Source of the DNA: Verrucomicrobiaceae bacterium
GTDB taxonomy: Bacteria; Verrucomicrobiota; Verrucomicrobiia; Verrucomicrobiales; Verrucomicrobiaceae
NCBI GenBank assembly: GCA_019694165.1
Contig: JAIBCL010000005.1
Location: forward strand, 62,001-126,000
Reading direction: 5' to 3'
DNA length: 64,000 nt
Within the stretch, counting starts at the first letter, position 1. Every line of letters starts with the position of its first letter. Position numbers and translations under genes: made by a program. Shown one piece after another: positions 25,797 to 34,538 of the stretch. Below the pieces are notes generated by a model that was not told the DNA's origin, did no database searches, and saw only the letters and a program-made list of their open reading frames with translations.

Positions 25797-26844
25797 TCTC
25801 CCGCAGCCACTTCACGCTCTTCTCGAACTGCGCCTTCTGGTAGGCGATCTCGGCTTCCTTTTTGCCCGGGCCGTCGGGTGCCTTGAAGGTCTCGATCTTG
25901 TGACCACGCTTCGCGAGCGCCTTGAATCCGGCGAGACCAGCATCGGTCACCTTCGGATACGGCTTCATGTAGTCGGGATTCAGGAATGAGATGGGCTTCG
26001 CAAAGCCGGAGATGGTCTCGATGTTCAGCGGCGCACCGGGCGCCAGTTCGGCGAAGCGCCGGGCATACTGCTTGAAGTCCACTATGCCTTCACCGATGGC
26101 GGTCCACTGCACGACGGCGCCCTTTTCGTCCTCCCAAACCATGGAATCGCGCACGCTGCTGCAGTTCACATACGGACCGAGTGCTTCGAGATGCTGGAGG
26201 GGGTCCTCCATGGCCCATGTGGCGTTGCCGGGGTCGATGTTCGCACCCACATGGCCTTTGCCGGCGGCTTCGATGAGGCCCTTCAATTCGTCGGAGCGCA
26301 TGTCGCCGGCGTGGTTCTCGATGGAAATGCGCACGCCTTCGGTCTCGCAGCGGTTTTTCACGGCGCGCAGCGCTTTGACGCACTCCTCGATGTGGCGGTC
26401 GATGCCACCGTCCGCGGCGCGGTCCGACGCATCGCCGAGAACGCAGCGCGCGATGGGAGAGCCGCACATCTTTGCGATGCGGATGAGCAGCGCGAGATAC
26501 TCCTCCGGCGTGCCCTGTTCGGGCTTGAAACGGCGGGACGTCCTGCAAATGCTCATGCCGCCGGTGTAGAGCTTCAGCCCGGCGGCATCGGCCTGCGCCT
26601 TGAGCTTTTTCAAGTAATCGTCCTCAAAGCTCTCGAACGGGCCCAGCTCGGAGAGGAACAAGCAGTCGAGCTTCTGTGATGCCGCGTAGTCGATGAGCTG
26701 CGGCGCCTTCCAGCCCGTGGCCCGGACGGCGAAGTGATCAAGGCCGATCATCAGCTTCCCGCCGGCGGCACGCGCGGGATTTGAAACAGCGGCAGCCGCG
26801 AGCGCGGCGGCGGAAGACGAAAGGAATGAGCGGCGGGTGGGCAT
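25789..26844 (-). CDS. Tat-exported sugar phosphate isomerase/epimerase-like protein (TIM barrel)
   Basis: The protein has 351 residues from the ATG at 26844. The N-terminus MPTRRSFLSSSAAALAAAA is a Tat signal. The AP endonuclease-2-type TIM barrel shows GLDHFAVRATGWKAPQLID, LFLSELGPFESFEDDYLKKL, RISIENHAGDM (metal-ligand Glu and His region), NIDPGNATW and LNIETISGF. The protein is most likely a secreted hydrolase or isomerase acting on sugars; in PVC bacteria it is common and unassigned. It precedes the AlkD-like gene with an 8-base overlap. Confidence 0.85.
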   Translation of the reverse strand: MPTRRSFLSSSAAALAAAAVSNPARAAGGKLMIGLDHFAVRATGWKAPQLIDYAASQKLDCLFLSELGPFESFEDDYLKKLKAQADAAGLKLYTGGMSICRTSRRFKPEQGTPEEYLALLIRIAKMCGSPIARCVLGDASDRAADGGIDRHIEECVKALRAVKNRCETEGVRISIENHAGDMRSDELKGLIEAAGKGHVGANIDPGNATWAMEDPLQHLEALGPYVNCSSVRDSMVWEDEKGAVVQWTAIGEGIVDFKQYARRFAELAPGAPLNIETISGFAKPISFLNPDYMKPYPKVTDAGLAGFKALAKRGHKIETFKAPDGPGKKEAEIAYQKAQFEKSVKWLRENV

Positions 26845-26949
26845 GGCAAGAGAACGAAACAACAAGCCCGCGAAACTCACCAAACGCGCACGAAATCAGA
26901 TTCGCGACACCGGCGCGCCTCGCGGGCTGAAAGCAGGCGGCAGGCCGCT

Positions 26950-27489
26950 CTAACGCACAATGATCTTCACCGCCGTCATGCCCTGATGCGAGCGTGTGGA
27001 GACGATGATCTGCGCCAGATGGTGGCCGGAAGACCAAGGAGCATTGTTGATGGGCTTCACCTGGATGCCGTACGCACCGGAGCCGAGGTTTTTGAAGCCG
27101 ACGATGTTGTTGCTGAAAGGATACTGCTGGCCCGGCACGGTGAAGTGCTCCATTACGGTGAAGTTGCTCTGCTGTAGATCGGCGATGGGCACGCCTGAGT
27201 GAGAGACGACCGCCAGGATATTTGCAGGATGCGTGTTTCCCTGCGCTGCATTGCCGCCAGAACCCTGCGCATTCACCGTCAGCGCCTGGATCGAGCCGGA
27301 AGTCTTCACCGCCACGGGTGCGGGTGCGGCCTTCTTCGGCTCGGGAGCGGCAGGCTTTGCCACGGGAGCCGGGGCAGGCTTGGCGGCGGGTGCCTTGGCT
27401 TTGGGAGACGGCGTGCTTTTGGCCGCCGGCTTGCTCTTTGGAGCGGCCTTCTTCGGCGCTGGTTTTTTGGGCGCGGTTTTCTTTGCCAT
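26950..27489 (-). CDS. Protein with histone H1-like Lys/Ala/Pro tail and a C-terminal beta domain
   Basis: This 179-residue protein has no signal peptide. Residues 1-60 are almost only Ala, Lys and Pro with repeats such as APKKAAPKSKPAAK, like linker-histone tails. Residues 65-179 form a beta-rich domain (IQALTVNAQGSGGNAAQGNT, ADLQQSNFTVMEHFTVPGQ, LAQIIVSTRSHQGMTAVKII). Tail and domain together are unfamiliar. It could bind DNA or, if exported by another route, act outside. It is probably transcribed alone, since both neighbours are more than 100 bases away. Confidence 0.7.
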   Translation of the reverse strand: MAKKTAPKKPAPKKAAPKSKPAAKSTPSPKAKAPAAKPAPAPVAKPAAPEPKKAAPAPVAVKTSGSIQALTVNAQGSGGNAAQGNTHPANILAVVSHSGVPIADLQQSNFTVMEHFTVPGQQYPFSNNIVGFKNLGSGAYGIQVKPINNAPWSSGHHLAQIIVSTRSHQGMTAVKIIVR

Positions 27490-27705
27490 ATCGGGATTAT
27501 CCTGGATTTCCGCGAAGCTAGCAAAAACTCGCCGCCGTTGTCCAGCGTGGCGTTACGTTTTCGCAATTATGCGACAAGTTTTTTGGCAAAGTGCCACCCG
27601 AATCCCTCCGACTTTGGGGCTTGGCCGGGGCTGACCGGCAATCGAAGTCCCGATCAGGGGTGGGCGCGAAAGGTGTTCGAGAGCGGCCGGGAACCAAGGA
27701 AGGCC

Positions 27706-29121
27706 CTAGGCAGACATCCCGAAAACCTCGCGTGCATCCGCGATCGATCCCGTGATCGCCGCAGCGGCCACCATCACAGGGGACATCAGGATCGTGCGGC
27801 CTGTCGGGCTGCCCTGGCGACCCTTGAAGTTGCGGTTCGACGACGAGGCGCAGAGCTGATCGCCGACGAGCTTGTCAGGATTCATCGCAAGACACATCGA
27901 GCAGCCGGCACCGCGCCATTCAAATCCGGCGTCATTGAAAACTTTGTCCAGGCCCTCGTTCTCCGCGAGCTTCGCCACGATCTGCGAGCCGGGGACGACG
28001 ATGGCCTTCACACCCTTCGCGACATGCCTGCCTTTGATGAACTTCGCCACCTCGCGGAAGTCGGAGAGGCGTCCGTTGGTGCAGCTTCCAATGAAGGCGA
28101 CGTCGATCTTCGTGCCCTTGATCGGCGCACCGCCTTCCAGCTTCATGTACTCCAGCGCCTCCTTGATGGAGACCTGTGCGGCCGGCGTGGCACCGGACTC
28201 GACCGCAGGCACCTTCTCGGTCACGGCCACCGCCTGATCCGGGCTCACGCCCCAAGTCACCGTCGGCGGGATGTCCTCGGCCTTGATGTTCACCACGTCG
28301 TCGTATTTGGCGTCGGCATCAGAAGCCGCGGCCCGCCACTTCGCCACCGTCGCCTCCCAGTCATCGCCCTTTGGCGAATAAGGACGGCCTTTGAGATACT
28401 CGAAAGTCTTCTCGTCCGGATTCACATAGCCGCAGCGCGCGCCGCCTTCGATGCTCATGTTGCACACGGTCATGCGTTCCTCCATCGTGAACGCGTCGAA
28501 GACGCTGCCGCCGTACTCATAGGCGTAGCCGATGCCCCCGTTCGCGCCGAGCAGGCGGATGATGTGGAGGATCACATCCTTGGCATACACGCCCGGACGA
28601 AGCCGGCCGTCCACATTGATGCGGCGCACCTTCATCTTGCCCAGCGCCATCGTTTGCGTGGCGAGGATGTCACGCACCTGCGTGGTGCCGATGCCGAAGG
28701 CGATGGCGCCAAACGCTCCGTGCGTCGCGGTATGCGAGTCTCCGCAGGCTATCGTCGTGCCCGGCTGCGTGATTCCCTGCTCCGGCCCCACCACATGCAC
28801 GATGCCCTGCTTCCCGCTGCTCAGATCAAAATACGTGATGCCAAACTCGACCGCGTTCTTCCGCAGCTCCGCGATCATCGCCGCCGCGAGCGGATCGGCA
28901 AACGGCTCCACCTGGCTGTCGGTGGGCACGATGTGATCGACGGTCGCGAACGTGCGGTGCGGATACGCCACCTTCAGCCCAAGGTCGCGCAACATGCCAA
29001 AGGCCTGCGGACTGGTGACTTCGTGCACCAGATGTGTGTCGATGAGAAGCTGCGTCTGCCCGTTCGAAAGCGTGCCGATGACGTGAGATTCCCAGACCTT
29101 TTCAAAGAGAGTTTTGCCCAT
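27706..29121 (-). CDS. leuC: 3-isopropylmalate dehydratase large subunit
   Basis: This 471-residue aconitase-family enzyme isomerises 2- to 3-isopropylmalate in leucine synthesis and needs the small subunit LeuD. Motifs are [33 protein letters not shown]-type [41 protein letters not shown] and [15 protein letters not shown]. The last two hold the three cysteines for the [4Fe-4S] cluster. leuD is not in this window. The upstream genes on the same strand are a RidA protein and an RraA protein, 135 bases away. Confidence 0.97.
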   Translation of the reverse strand: MGKTLFEKVWESHVIGTLSNGQTQLLIDTHLVHEVTSPQAFGMLRDLGLKVAYPHRTFATVDHIVPTDSQVEPFADPLAAAMIAELRKNAVEFGITYFDLSSGKQGIVHVVGPEQGITQPGTTIACGDSHTATHGAFGAIAFGIGTTQVRDILATQTMALGKMKVRRINVDGRLRPGVYAKDVILHIIRLLGANGGIGYAYEYGGSVFDAFTMEERMTVCNMSIEGGARCGYVNPDEKTFEYLKGRPYSPKGDDWEATVAKWRAAASDADAKYDDVVNIKAEDIPPTVTWGVSPDQAVAVTEKVPAVESGATPAAQVSIKEALEYMKLEGGAPIKGTKIDVAFIGSCTNGRLSDFREVAKFIKGRHVAKGVKAIVVPGSQIVAKLAENEGLDKVFNDAGFEWRGAGCSMCLAMNPDKLVGDQLCASSSNRNFKGRQGSPTGRTILMSPVMVAAAAITGSIADAREVFGMSA

Positions 29122-29256
29122 GATGAATGATGCCGCCGGTCAAGGCGGGCGCGCAGCCTAGCATGGTTCAGGGGGCGCGCAATCCCAGCGCGCCACTTGG
29201 TTTCCCGGCCGGCCTCAGATCGAGAGCTGCGGCGACAAGCCCGAACCGGTGTGAAC

Positions 29257-29646
29257 TCATCTTTTCTTCACGGCGACGGCTTCGATCTCGAAGCGCAGCG
29301 TCGGCGGCAGGCAGCCGGTGATGGTGGTGCGGCTCGGAAATGGAGCCTGAAAGTACTCGCGGTACAGTTCGTTGAAAAGCGCCACGTCTGCGGGATCGCG
29401 GACGTAATTGCGCGTCTGCACGACGTGCGCGAGATCGCTGCCGGCGGAGAGAAGCACCTCGCGGAGGTTTTCCACCGAGCGGCGAAACTCGCCCTCGAAG
29501 GTGTCGGCCACGATCTTTCCCGTCTTGTCCACCGAGGCCTGGCCGGAGACGAAGATGAGATCGCCGACGACGACGGACGGGCTGAACGGCAGGTGCGAGG
29601 CGGGCGTGCCGGGATCGCGCGGGTAGGAGACGAGCGGGTGGTTCAT
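29257..29646 (-). CDS. Small RidA family protein lacking the catalytic arginine
   Basis: The protein has 129 residues, the usual size of RidA/YjgF trimeric proteins: FSPSVVVGDLIFVSGQASVD, EFRRSVENLREVLLSAGSDL, VVQTRNYVRDPADVALFNEL, then TITGCLPPTLRFEIEAVAV. In RidA enzymes an arginine precedes the final LP..(V/I).(I/F)E.E motif. Here that place is a cysteine (GCLPPT), so imine deaminase activity is doubtful. The gene follows the RraA gene by 18 bases and probably shares its transcript. Confidence 0.9.
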   Translation of the reverse strand: MNHPLVSYPRDPGTPASHLPFSPSVVVGDLIFVSGQASVDKTGKIVADTFEGEFRRSVENLREVLLSAGSDLAHVVQTRNYVRDPADVALFNELYREYFQAPFPSRTTITGCLPPTLRFEIEAVAVKKR

Positions 29647-29664
29647 GACCGAAGAATCGCGTGC

Positions 29665-30426
29665 TCACCACTCGCCGCCGCGCTTGAACTTCGCCTGCAC
29701 GTTGGCGCTGAATTTCGTGACGGCGGACTCTATGCCCGAGAGCAGCTCGGCGGAGGTGCGGCCTGATGAATCACGCGCGGCAGGGATCACCGTCGCGCAC
29801 TCGTTCGCATCCATGAAGCGCGCGGCATCGAGCAGCCCGGCCTGTTCCTCGGGCGGGATGACGATGAAGCCGTGCTTGTCGGCATGGATGAGATCACCTG
29901 GCCGGATGACGCGGCCGAAGACTTCGACCTCGCAATTCCAGCGCACGGGATGGACGTGCGCATGGCCCACGCAGAGGCGGCGGGCAAGGGCCTTGAAGCC
30001 GGCATTGGTCATCTCGTCCACATCGCGGATGGCACCGTCGATGATGGTGCCCACACAGCCGAGCGCACGGTGGATGTTGCTGTTCACCTCGCCCCAGAAG
30101 GAGCCGACGACGAGCGGCTTGTCGAGGTCCTGCACGATGACGATCTTCGGCCCGGGCACCGAGGCCATGTAGCGGCGGTATTCGCTGCCGGCACCAGGGT
30201 TTGCGGCGCGATGCCCCGCGTTGGCCGGTTCGATGACGACGGTCACCGCATAGCCCACCATCGGTCCCATCTGCGGCATGAAGTCGCGCGTTTCCTCGAG
30301 GTTGAATGCCTCGGCTCCGGAGTCGCGCTTCGTGATTTGTTCCCAACCGTTGTAGATGGTGGGCGTGTTCCAGCGCTTGAGCTGGAGGAGATCACTGTGG
30401 GAAAGAATGCGTGCGGGATCGGACAT
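29665..30426 (-). CDS. RraA family protein (4-hydroxy-4-methyl-2-oxoglutarate aldolase-like)
   Basis: The product has 253 residues from ATG 30426; a short lead from an upstream ATG looks unrelated. It shows the RraA fold: VIVQDLDKPLVVGSFWGEVN, GCVGTIIDGAIRDVDEMTNAGF, CEVEVFGRVIRPGDLIHADK and HGFIVIPPEE. The DGAIRD segment carries the Arg-Asp pair that binds metal and substrate in the family aldolases. Family members also include the RNase E inhibitor RraA, but length and sequence fit the aldolase-like group better. It is the first gene of the RraA-RidA pair. Confidence 0.85.
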   Translation of the reverse strand: MSDPARILSHSDLLQLKRWNTPTIYNGWEQITKRDSGAEAFNLEETRDFMPQMGPMVGYAVTVVIEPANAGHRAANPGAGSEYRRYMASVPGPKIVIVQDLDKPLVVGSFWGEVNSNIHRALGCVGTIIDGAIRDVDEMTNAGFKALARRLCVGHAHVHPVRWNCEVEVFGRVIRPGDLIHADKHGFIVIPPEEQAGLLDAARFMDANECATVIPAARDSSGRTSAELLSGIESAVTKFSANVQAKFKRGGEW

Positions 30427-30503
30427 GGCGGTGATGTCTGCGATTCGTTTGGCCGGAATGCAAGCGCGCGATGGCGGCCCGCGCATGACAGCAGCCCGCC
30501 AAC

Positions 30504-30537
30504 AAAAGCCCCGCGGCCGCTTGCGCGACCACGGGGC
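30504..30537 (-). terminator. Intrinsic terminator of the small heat-shock operon
   Basis: On the minus strand a 13-base stem (GCCCCGTGGTCGC with GCGGCCGCGGGGC, two pairs G-U) with loop GCAA is followed by TTTTG. It lies about 33 bases after the second sHSP stop codon. Confidence 0.85.
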
Positions 30538-30569
30538 AGGTTGCGGGGGTTTTTCGCCTGATCGAAAGG

Positions 30570-30950
30570 TTACTGGATTTCGATTCGGCGCGGCAGGGCG
30601 GTTTCTTTCACCGGAAGGCGCAGCGCGAGCACGCCGTGTTCGAGCGAGGCAGTCATCTTCTCCTCGTCCACCTCGGTGTTCAGCCGGAGGCGGAGCACGA
30701 AGTCGAGATCACTCAGCTCGCGGTGGAGCGGTTTCGAGCCGGTCGGCGCGGCGGATTTGCGCCTCGCATGGATGGTGAGCACGTTCTCTTCGAGATTGAT
30801 GCTCACGTCTTCCTTGGCGACGCCCGGCACTTCGACGCGCACTTCGTAGGCTTCCTTGGTGCCATCGACGAAATAGCGGGGCTTCGCGGCCGGTGTTTCG
30901 GCCGCGCGGGACGCGGCTTGGTTTTCAGTTGGAGTGCAGCAGGTAGTCAT
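30570..30950 (-). CDS. Small heat-shock protein (Hsp20 family), second gene of pair
   Basis: This 126-residue protein has a cysteine-containing N-terminus (MTTCCTPTENQAASRA) and an alpha-crystallin domain (about 30-115: YEVRVEVPGVAKEDVSINLEEN, HARRKSAA, LRLRLNTEVDEEKMTASLEHG, VLALRLPVKE). It ends PRRIEIQ, a shortened IXI-like tail. It is an ATP-independent holdase in the cytosol. It follows the first sHSP gene after 52 bases and is followed by a strong terminator, so the two form one operon under the sigma-54-type promoter at 31491. Confidence 0.92.
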   Translation of the reverse strand: MTTCCTPTENQAASRAAETPAAKPRYFVDGTKEAYEVRVEVPGVAKEDVSINLEENVLTIHARRKSAAPTGSKPLHRELSDLDFVLRLRLNTEVDEEKMTASLEHGVLALRLPVKETALPRRIEIQ

Positions 30951-31002
30951 GGTCGGCAGTGGGTAAATGGGTTCTAAGTTGTGGGTCCGGGGTATGCAGG
31001 GT

Positions 31003-31440
31003 TCAGGCGATCTCAATGGTCTTTGGCTTGCGGTGTTCCGCCTTCGGCAGCGTGACGCTGAGCACGCCGTGCTCGAGCCTGGCGGTGATGGCATCGGCCT
31101 TCACGCCGTCCGGCACCGAGACGGAGCGCGTGAGCGTGCTGCTCTGCTCGCCCTCGGCGGTCTTCTCCTTCTTCTCGACGGTGACGGTGAGGAGCTGGTT
31201 GTTCAGCTCGATCTTTACGTCTTCCTTCTTCACGCCGGGTACTTCGAACTGGGCGAAGTAGTTGTCCTTGTCTTCATGGATGTCCGCGAGGAGGCGCCCG
31301 GTGCCGCCGGCGCTGATGAACTCCGGCAGGCTGCCGAAGAACTGGCCGAGCGACGGGAAGGCGGTGAAAGGATTGCGGAACCAGTCGTCGAAATCGGTGA
31401 CGCGGCCAAGGCTGGAGGGGCTGAATCGTGTGAGTTTCAT
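31003..31440 (-). CDS. Small heat-shock protein (Hsp20 family), first gene of pair
   Basis: The 145-residue protein begins MKLTRFSPSSLGRVTDFDDW. Residues 10-45 are the usual aromatic N-terminal region (DDWFRNPFTAFPSLGQFFGS) and 50-140 the alpha-crystallin domain (DIHEDKDNYFAQFEVPG, VKKEDVKIELNNQLLTVTVE, ITARLEHGVLSVTLPKAE), ending PKTIEIA. It holds unfolding proteins in a refoldable state and probably forms mixed oligomers with the partner downstream. Transcription probably starts near 31480 from a sigma-54-type promoter. Confidence 0.94.
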   Translation of the reverse strand: MKLTRFSPSSLGRVTDFDDWFRNPFTAFPSLGQFFGSLPEFISAGGTGRLLADIHEDKDNYFAQFEVPGVKKEDVKIELNNQLLTVTVEKKEKTAEGEQSSTLTRSVSVPDGVKADAITARLEHGVLSVTLPKAEHRKPKTIEIA

Positions 31441-31490
31441 GGTGGTGTTTTGGATGTGGTTTTGGTTTCGGTTTGTCCTGCCGCTTTCAG

Positions 31491-31506
31491 TGCAAGGGCT
31501 GTGCCA
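31491..31506 (-). promoter_or_regulatory. Sigma-54 (-24/-12) promoter for the sHSP operon
   Basis: On the minus strand TGGCAC-AGCCC-TTGCA matches the sigma-54 consensus TGGCAC-N5-TTGCW exactly in sequence and spacing. It would start the transcript about 40 bases before the first sHSP start codon. A strong palindrome (31632..31652) lies at the distance expected for an enhancer-binding protein. Confidence 0.75.
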
Positions 31507-31631
31507 GCCGCTGCATCGACCTGCCTGTGCACCCGGTTTCACGAGGGAAAACCACCTCGCGCGCTGCATGTGCCGCCGCGCGACCGCGCGTCATGCTGGC
31601 CGGTGGTTGTGGCGGATTGACATGGCTCCAG

Positions 31632-31652
31632 TGCCCGCGTGTCACACGGGCA
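31632..31652. promoter_or_regulatory. 21-base palindrome, possible enhancer site for the sigma-54 promoter
   Basis: TGCCCGCGTGTCACACGGGC plus A is nearly self-complementary, with one mismatch pair and an odd centre. It lies about 125-150 bases upstream of the -24 element, a usual position for sigma-54 activator sites. It could instead serve the glycosyltransferase gene that starts at 31759 on the plus strand. Apart from this site and the promoter, the 318-base gap between the two genes shows nothing clear. Confidence 0.4.
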
Positions 31653-31758
31653 GCCGCATGTGCGCGATGGCGGAACCGGCCCCGGGCCGAAGCGCTTGCA
31701 AATCTCCGGCCCGATGCGACCTGCGGGCAGCCTCCGGGTGTCCTCAGCCCTCGCGTGC

Positions 31759-32955
31759 ATGAAGCGACTGCTCTTCGTCTCCAATCTCTTCCCCGACACC
31801 GCCGCGCCCTACTTCGGGCTCGACAATGCGACGGTGCTCCACGCGCTGGCGGCGCGGCACGGCTGGGACATCCGCGTGCTCTGCCCGCGATCCTCGCTCT
31901 CGCCCGGCGCGCTTTTCGGGCGCGGCCTTGCCTTGGCCTGCCGCGCGGAAGACCGTGCGTTCGACCCGCGCTTCGTCGCCGTGCCGTACGTGCCGAAGCT
32001 CGGCGGCGTGGCGAATCACACGCTCATGGCGGCAGCATTGCGCACACCGTGGGTGGTGCTGCGGAAGACATTCCCCTTCGACGTGGTGCTGGCCTCGTGG
32101 CTGTTCCCGGACGGTGCCGCGGCGGCGCGGCTCGCGGAGGAGAGCGGCGTGCCCTGCTTGCTCATCACCCAGGGCAGCGACACACACCAGTACCTCCTCA
32201 TGCCGCTGCGGCGGCGGCACATTCTGGGTACCATCGGGCGCAGCGCAGGCGTCATCGCACGCAGCGGCGATCTGGCCCGGCGCCTCGCAACGGCAGGCGC
32301 GGATGTCGCGAAACTACACACCATCTACAATGGCGTGGACGTCACCGTTTTCCGTCTGCGTGACCGCGCGGAAGCACGCCGCCAGCTCGGCCTGCCCCTC
32401 GATGCGAAGATGTTCCTCTTCGTAGGTAATTTCTTGGAAGTGAAGAACCCGCAGCTCCTCGTGCGCGCGTTTGCCCGGCACTGTGCCGCCAGCGGCGGCG
32501 GATCGAGTCTGCTCATCATGGCCGGTAAAGGGCCGCTCAGTGCGGAAGTGGCCGCCCTGGCAGCGTCGCTCGGCGTCGGCGCACATGTGAGACTCACCGG
32601 CCCGCTGGACTCTGCGCAAATCGCCTCGCATATGGCGGCGGCAGACTTGCTCTGCCTCTCCAGCCGGAGCGAGGGTTTCCCCAACGTGATTCTCGAAGCC
32701 CTCGCCTGCGGGCTGCCCGTGCTCAGCACCGATGTGGGCGGCATCTCTGAGCTCGTCACGCCGGAGCTGGGCATGCTCGTCCCGGAGGGCGACGAGCCGG
32801 CGCTGTCCGCTGCACTCAGAGCCTGCATCGACCGTGCATGGGACCGCGGCATGATCGCAGCCACGGGTGCGCGGCATTCATGGGCAGGGGCAGCCGCAGC
32901 GTACGATTCCCTGCTGCGCTCGGCCTTGCCCGCAGGACCCGGTGCCTGTGGTTGA
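31759..32955 (+). CDS. Glycosyltransferase family 4 protein
   Basis: The protein has 398 residues from ATG 31759 (MKRLLFVSNLFPDTAAPYFG). The N-terminal Rossmann domain contains FDVVLASWLFPDGAAAARL and LLITQGSDTHQYLLMP. The C-terminal donor domain contains TIYNGVDVTVFRLRDRAEAR, FLFVGNFLEVKNPQLLVRAF, MAGKGPLSAEVAALA and LCLSSRSEGFPNVILEALACGLP. This is a GT-B enzyme likely adding a sugar to a cell-surface glycan or lipid. It is unlike the other GT of the window (17121..19037) except for family motifs. Confidence 0.88.
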   Translation: MKRLLFVSNLFPDTAAPYFGLDNATVLHALAARHGWDIRVLCPRSSLSPGALFGRGLALACRAEDRAFDPRFVAVPYVPKLGGVANHTLMAAALRTPWVVLRKTFPFDVVLASWLFPDGAAAARLAEESGVPCLLITQGSDTHQYLLMPLRRRHILGTIGRSAGVIARSGDLARRLATAGADVAKLHTIYNGVDVTVFRLRDRAEARRQLGLPLDAKMFLFVGNFLEVKNPQLLVRAFARHCAASGGGSSLLIMAGKGPLSAEVAALAASLGVGAHVRLTGPLDSAQIASHMAAADLLCLSSRSEGFPNVILEALACGLPVLSTDVGGISELVTPELGMLVPEGDEPALSAALRACIDRAWDRGMIAATGARHSWAGAAAAYDSLLRSALPAGPGACG

Positions 32956-33096
32956 GGAAGGCCGGAAGCCCCCCTCCGTTCAAGCATGCCGCTGAGATGC
33001 CGTGCGGCGTTGCCGGAGCCGGCGCGGGCCTTCTTGCGCCTTGATTTGCACGACCGCCGCGAGTTTGATGTCAAACTGGCAGCCCGCCCCCCGTCC

Positions 33097-34380
33097 ATGA
33101 AAAACGCGCTCATCAAACGAACAACGGCCGTTGTGCTGGCAGTCCTGAGTCAATCAGCGGCATTGCTGGCGGTGCCGGCGAATGACAACTTCGCTGCCCG
33201 GGCAGTGCTCAGCCCGAGCGGTGCGCTGACGACGATCAACAACTCCGGTGCCTCGCTGGAGGCAGAGGAACCTGTCCCGTCCGGCTACACAGCATCGACG
33301 TATCAAGCGACAGCTTGGTGGAGTTTCTCGCCGGCGGCTTTCGACGGCTGGTATCAGATCGAAACCACCGGCAGTACCGTCGATACCGTGCTTGCCATCT
33401 GGACCGGCAGCAGCTTCGCCTTTCCTCTCACCTTGGTCCATGTGAATGACGAGGCCGCGCCTGGATCGGGCTCCAGCATGATCCGGTTCTTCGCCTCGGC
33501 AGCCGTGTCCTACAAGATCTCGGTTGCCAGCCGCTCGTCCGCCCGTGGCACGGTGGCGTTGAAGGCGACGACGCTGGGCGACGGCCCCTTCGCCTCTTTG
33601 ATCGACGCAGCCTTTTCTCCGCTCACTGTGAATGTCGGCGGCGCACCGGCGGCGACAACCGCCACGGTTACGATCGACACCTCCTACAGCGTCGATTCCG
33701 GTCAGCTCAGATTGTTCGACCCCGCAGGGTCCGTGGTCGCGACGGCTGCTTTTTCGTCGGCCAACCTCATTGATCCCTTCGGCATGGACTATGCCATACC
33801 CATCACCCTGCCCGCGAACAGCACCCCCGGCGGCTATCGCTGGAGCGTCAGCTTCCACACAAACTCGATCACATCATTTCCCGACGGAGCGCACGGTTGG
33901 GAGGCACTTTCTCCAGTACCGGCAGGTGCACCCCAGACGGTGACCGTCATCAGCGATTCCTACGCGAACTGGCTCGCCGCCAACAGCATGTCCGGAGCTG
34001 ACTCCGTGCGGAACGCAGACTACGACAACGACGGCTCGAAGAATCTAATCGAGTTCGCCTGCGGCTCGAATCCACGCTCGCCCGTGGTGCAGGCCGTGCA
34101 ACACTCCGGCGGCACCATCACCCAGACCGGCCTCCCTGTCGTCAGCACCGTCGGCTCGGGCGATCAGCAGCACCTGCGCATCGAATTCGTGCGCCGCCTG
34201 AACGACCCGTCGCTCACCTACACCGTCGAGTTCAGCGATGATCTCGCGTCTTGGACGAGCGCGGCCAATGCGCCCGTCGTCGTGGCCACGAGCACGTCAT
34301 TCGAGATCGTCGCCGTCGAAGACGTCGTCACCATCCCCGCCAAGACCCGCCGGCACGCACGGGTCAGGGTCACCCAGTGA
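33097..34380 (+). CDS. Secreted protein with CBM-like beta domains, unknown function
   Basis: The protein has 427 residues and a signal peptide ([20 protein letters not shown]). A beta domain (about 25-155) starts [20 protein letters not shown] and includes [20 protein letters not shown], similar to PPC-like or carbohydrate-binding sandwiches. The C-terminal third contains [21 protein letters not shown], the thrombospondin type 3-like calcium loop common at the end of Verrucomicrobiota secreted proteins, then a terminal beta domain ([15 protein letters not shown]). It is probably extracellular and adhesive or glycan-binding. Confidence 0.65.
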   Translation: MKNALIKRTTAVVLAVLSQSAALLAVPANDNFAARAVLSPSGALTTINNSGASLEAEEPVPSGYTASTYQATAWWSFSPAAFDGWYQIETTGSTVDTVLAIWTGSSFAFPLTLVHVNDEAAPGSGSSMIRFFASAAVSYKISVASRSSARGTVALKATTLGDGPFASLIDAAFSPLTVNVGGAPAATTATVTIDTSYSVDSGQLRLFDPAGSVVATAAFSSANLIDPFGMDYAIPITLPANSTPGGYRWSVSFHTNSITSFPDGAHGWEALSPVPAGAPQTVTVISDSYANWLAANSMSGADSVRNADYDNDGSKNLIEFACGSNPRSPVVQAVQHSGGTITQTGLPVVSTVGSGDQQHLRIEFVRRLNDPSLTYTVEFSDDLASWTSAANAPVVVATSTSFEIVAVEDVVTIPAKTRRHARVRVTQ

Positions 34381-34538
34381 CGGTGCGTGGGATCGCGATT
34401 GGTTGTGATGGAGGGCGGCGGACTGGGTTTCCCAAAAGGGCGTCCGCGTGCAATGCGTGTTGCCACAATCAACCATCCAAACATCTCCGCCCCACACTCC
34501 GCTTGCGCGCGGAGACCTCCGGCTCATCATCAGCGCGC

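Noticed and set aside
27490-27705. A TGGCAC next to TTGCC upstream of the H1-like gene, first taken as sigma-54
   Set aside because: The spacing between the two elements is one base instead of five, so it does not fit a -24/-12 promoter.
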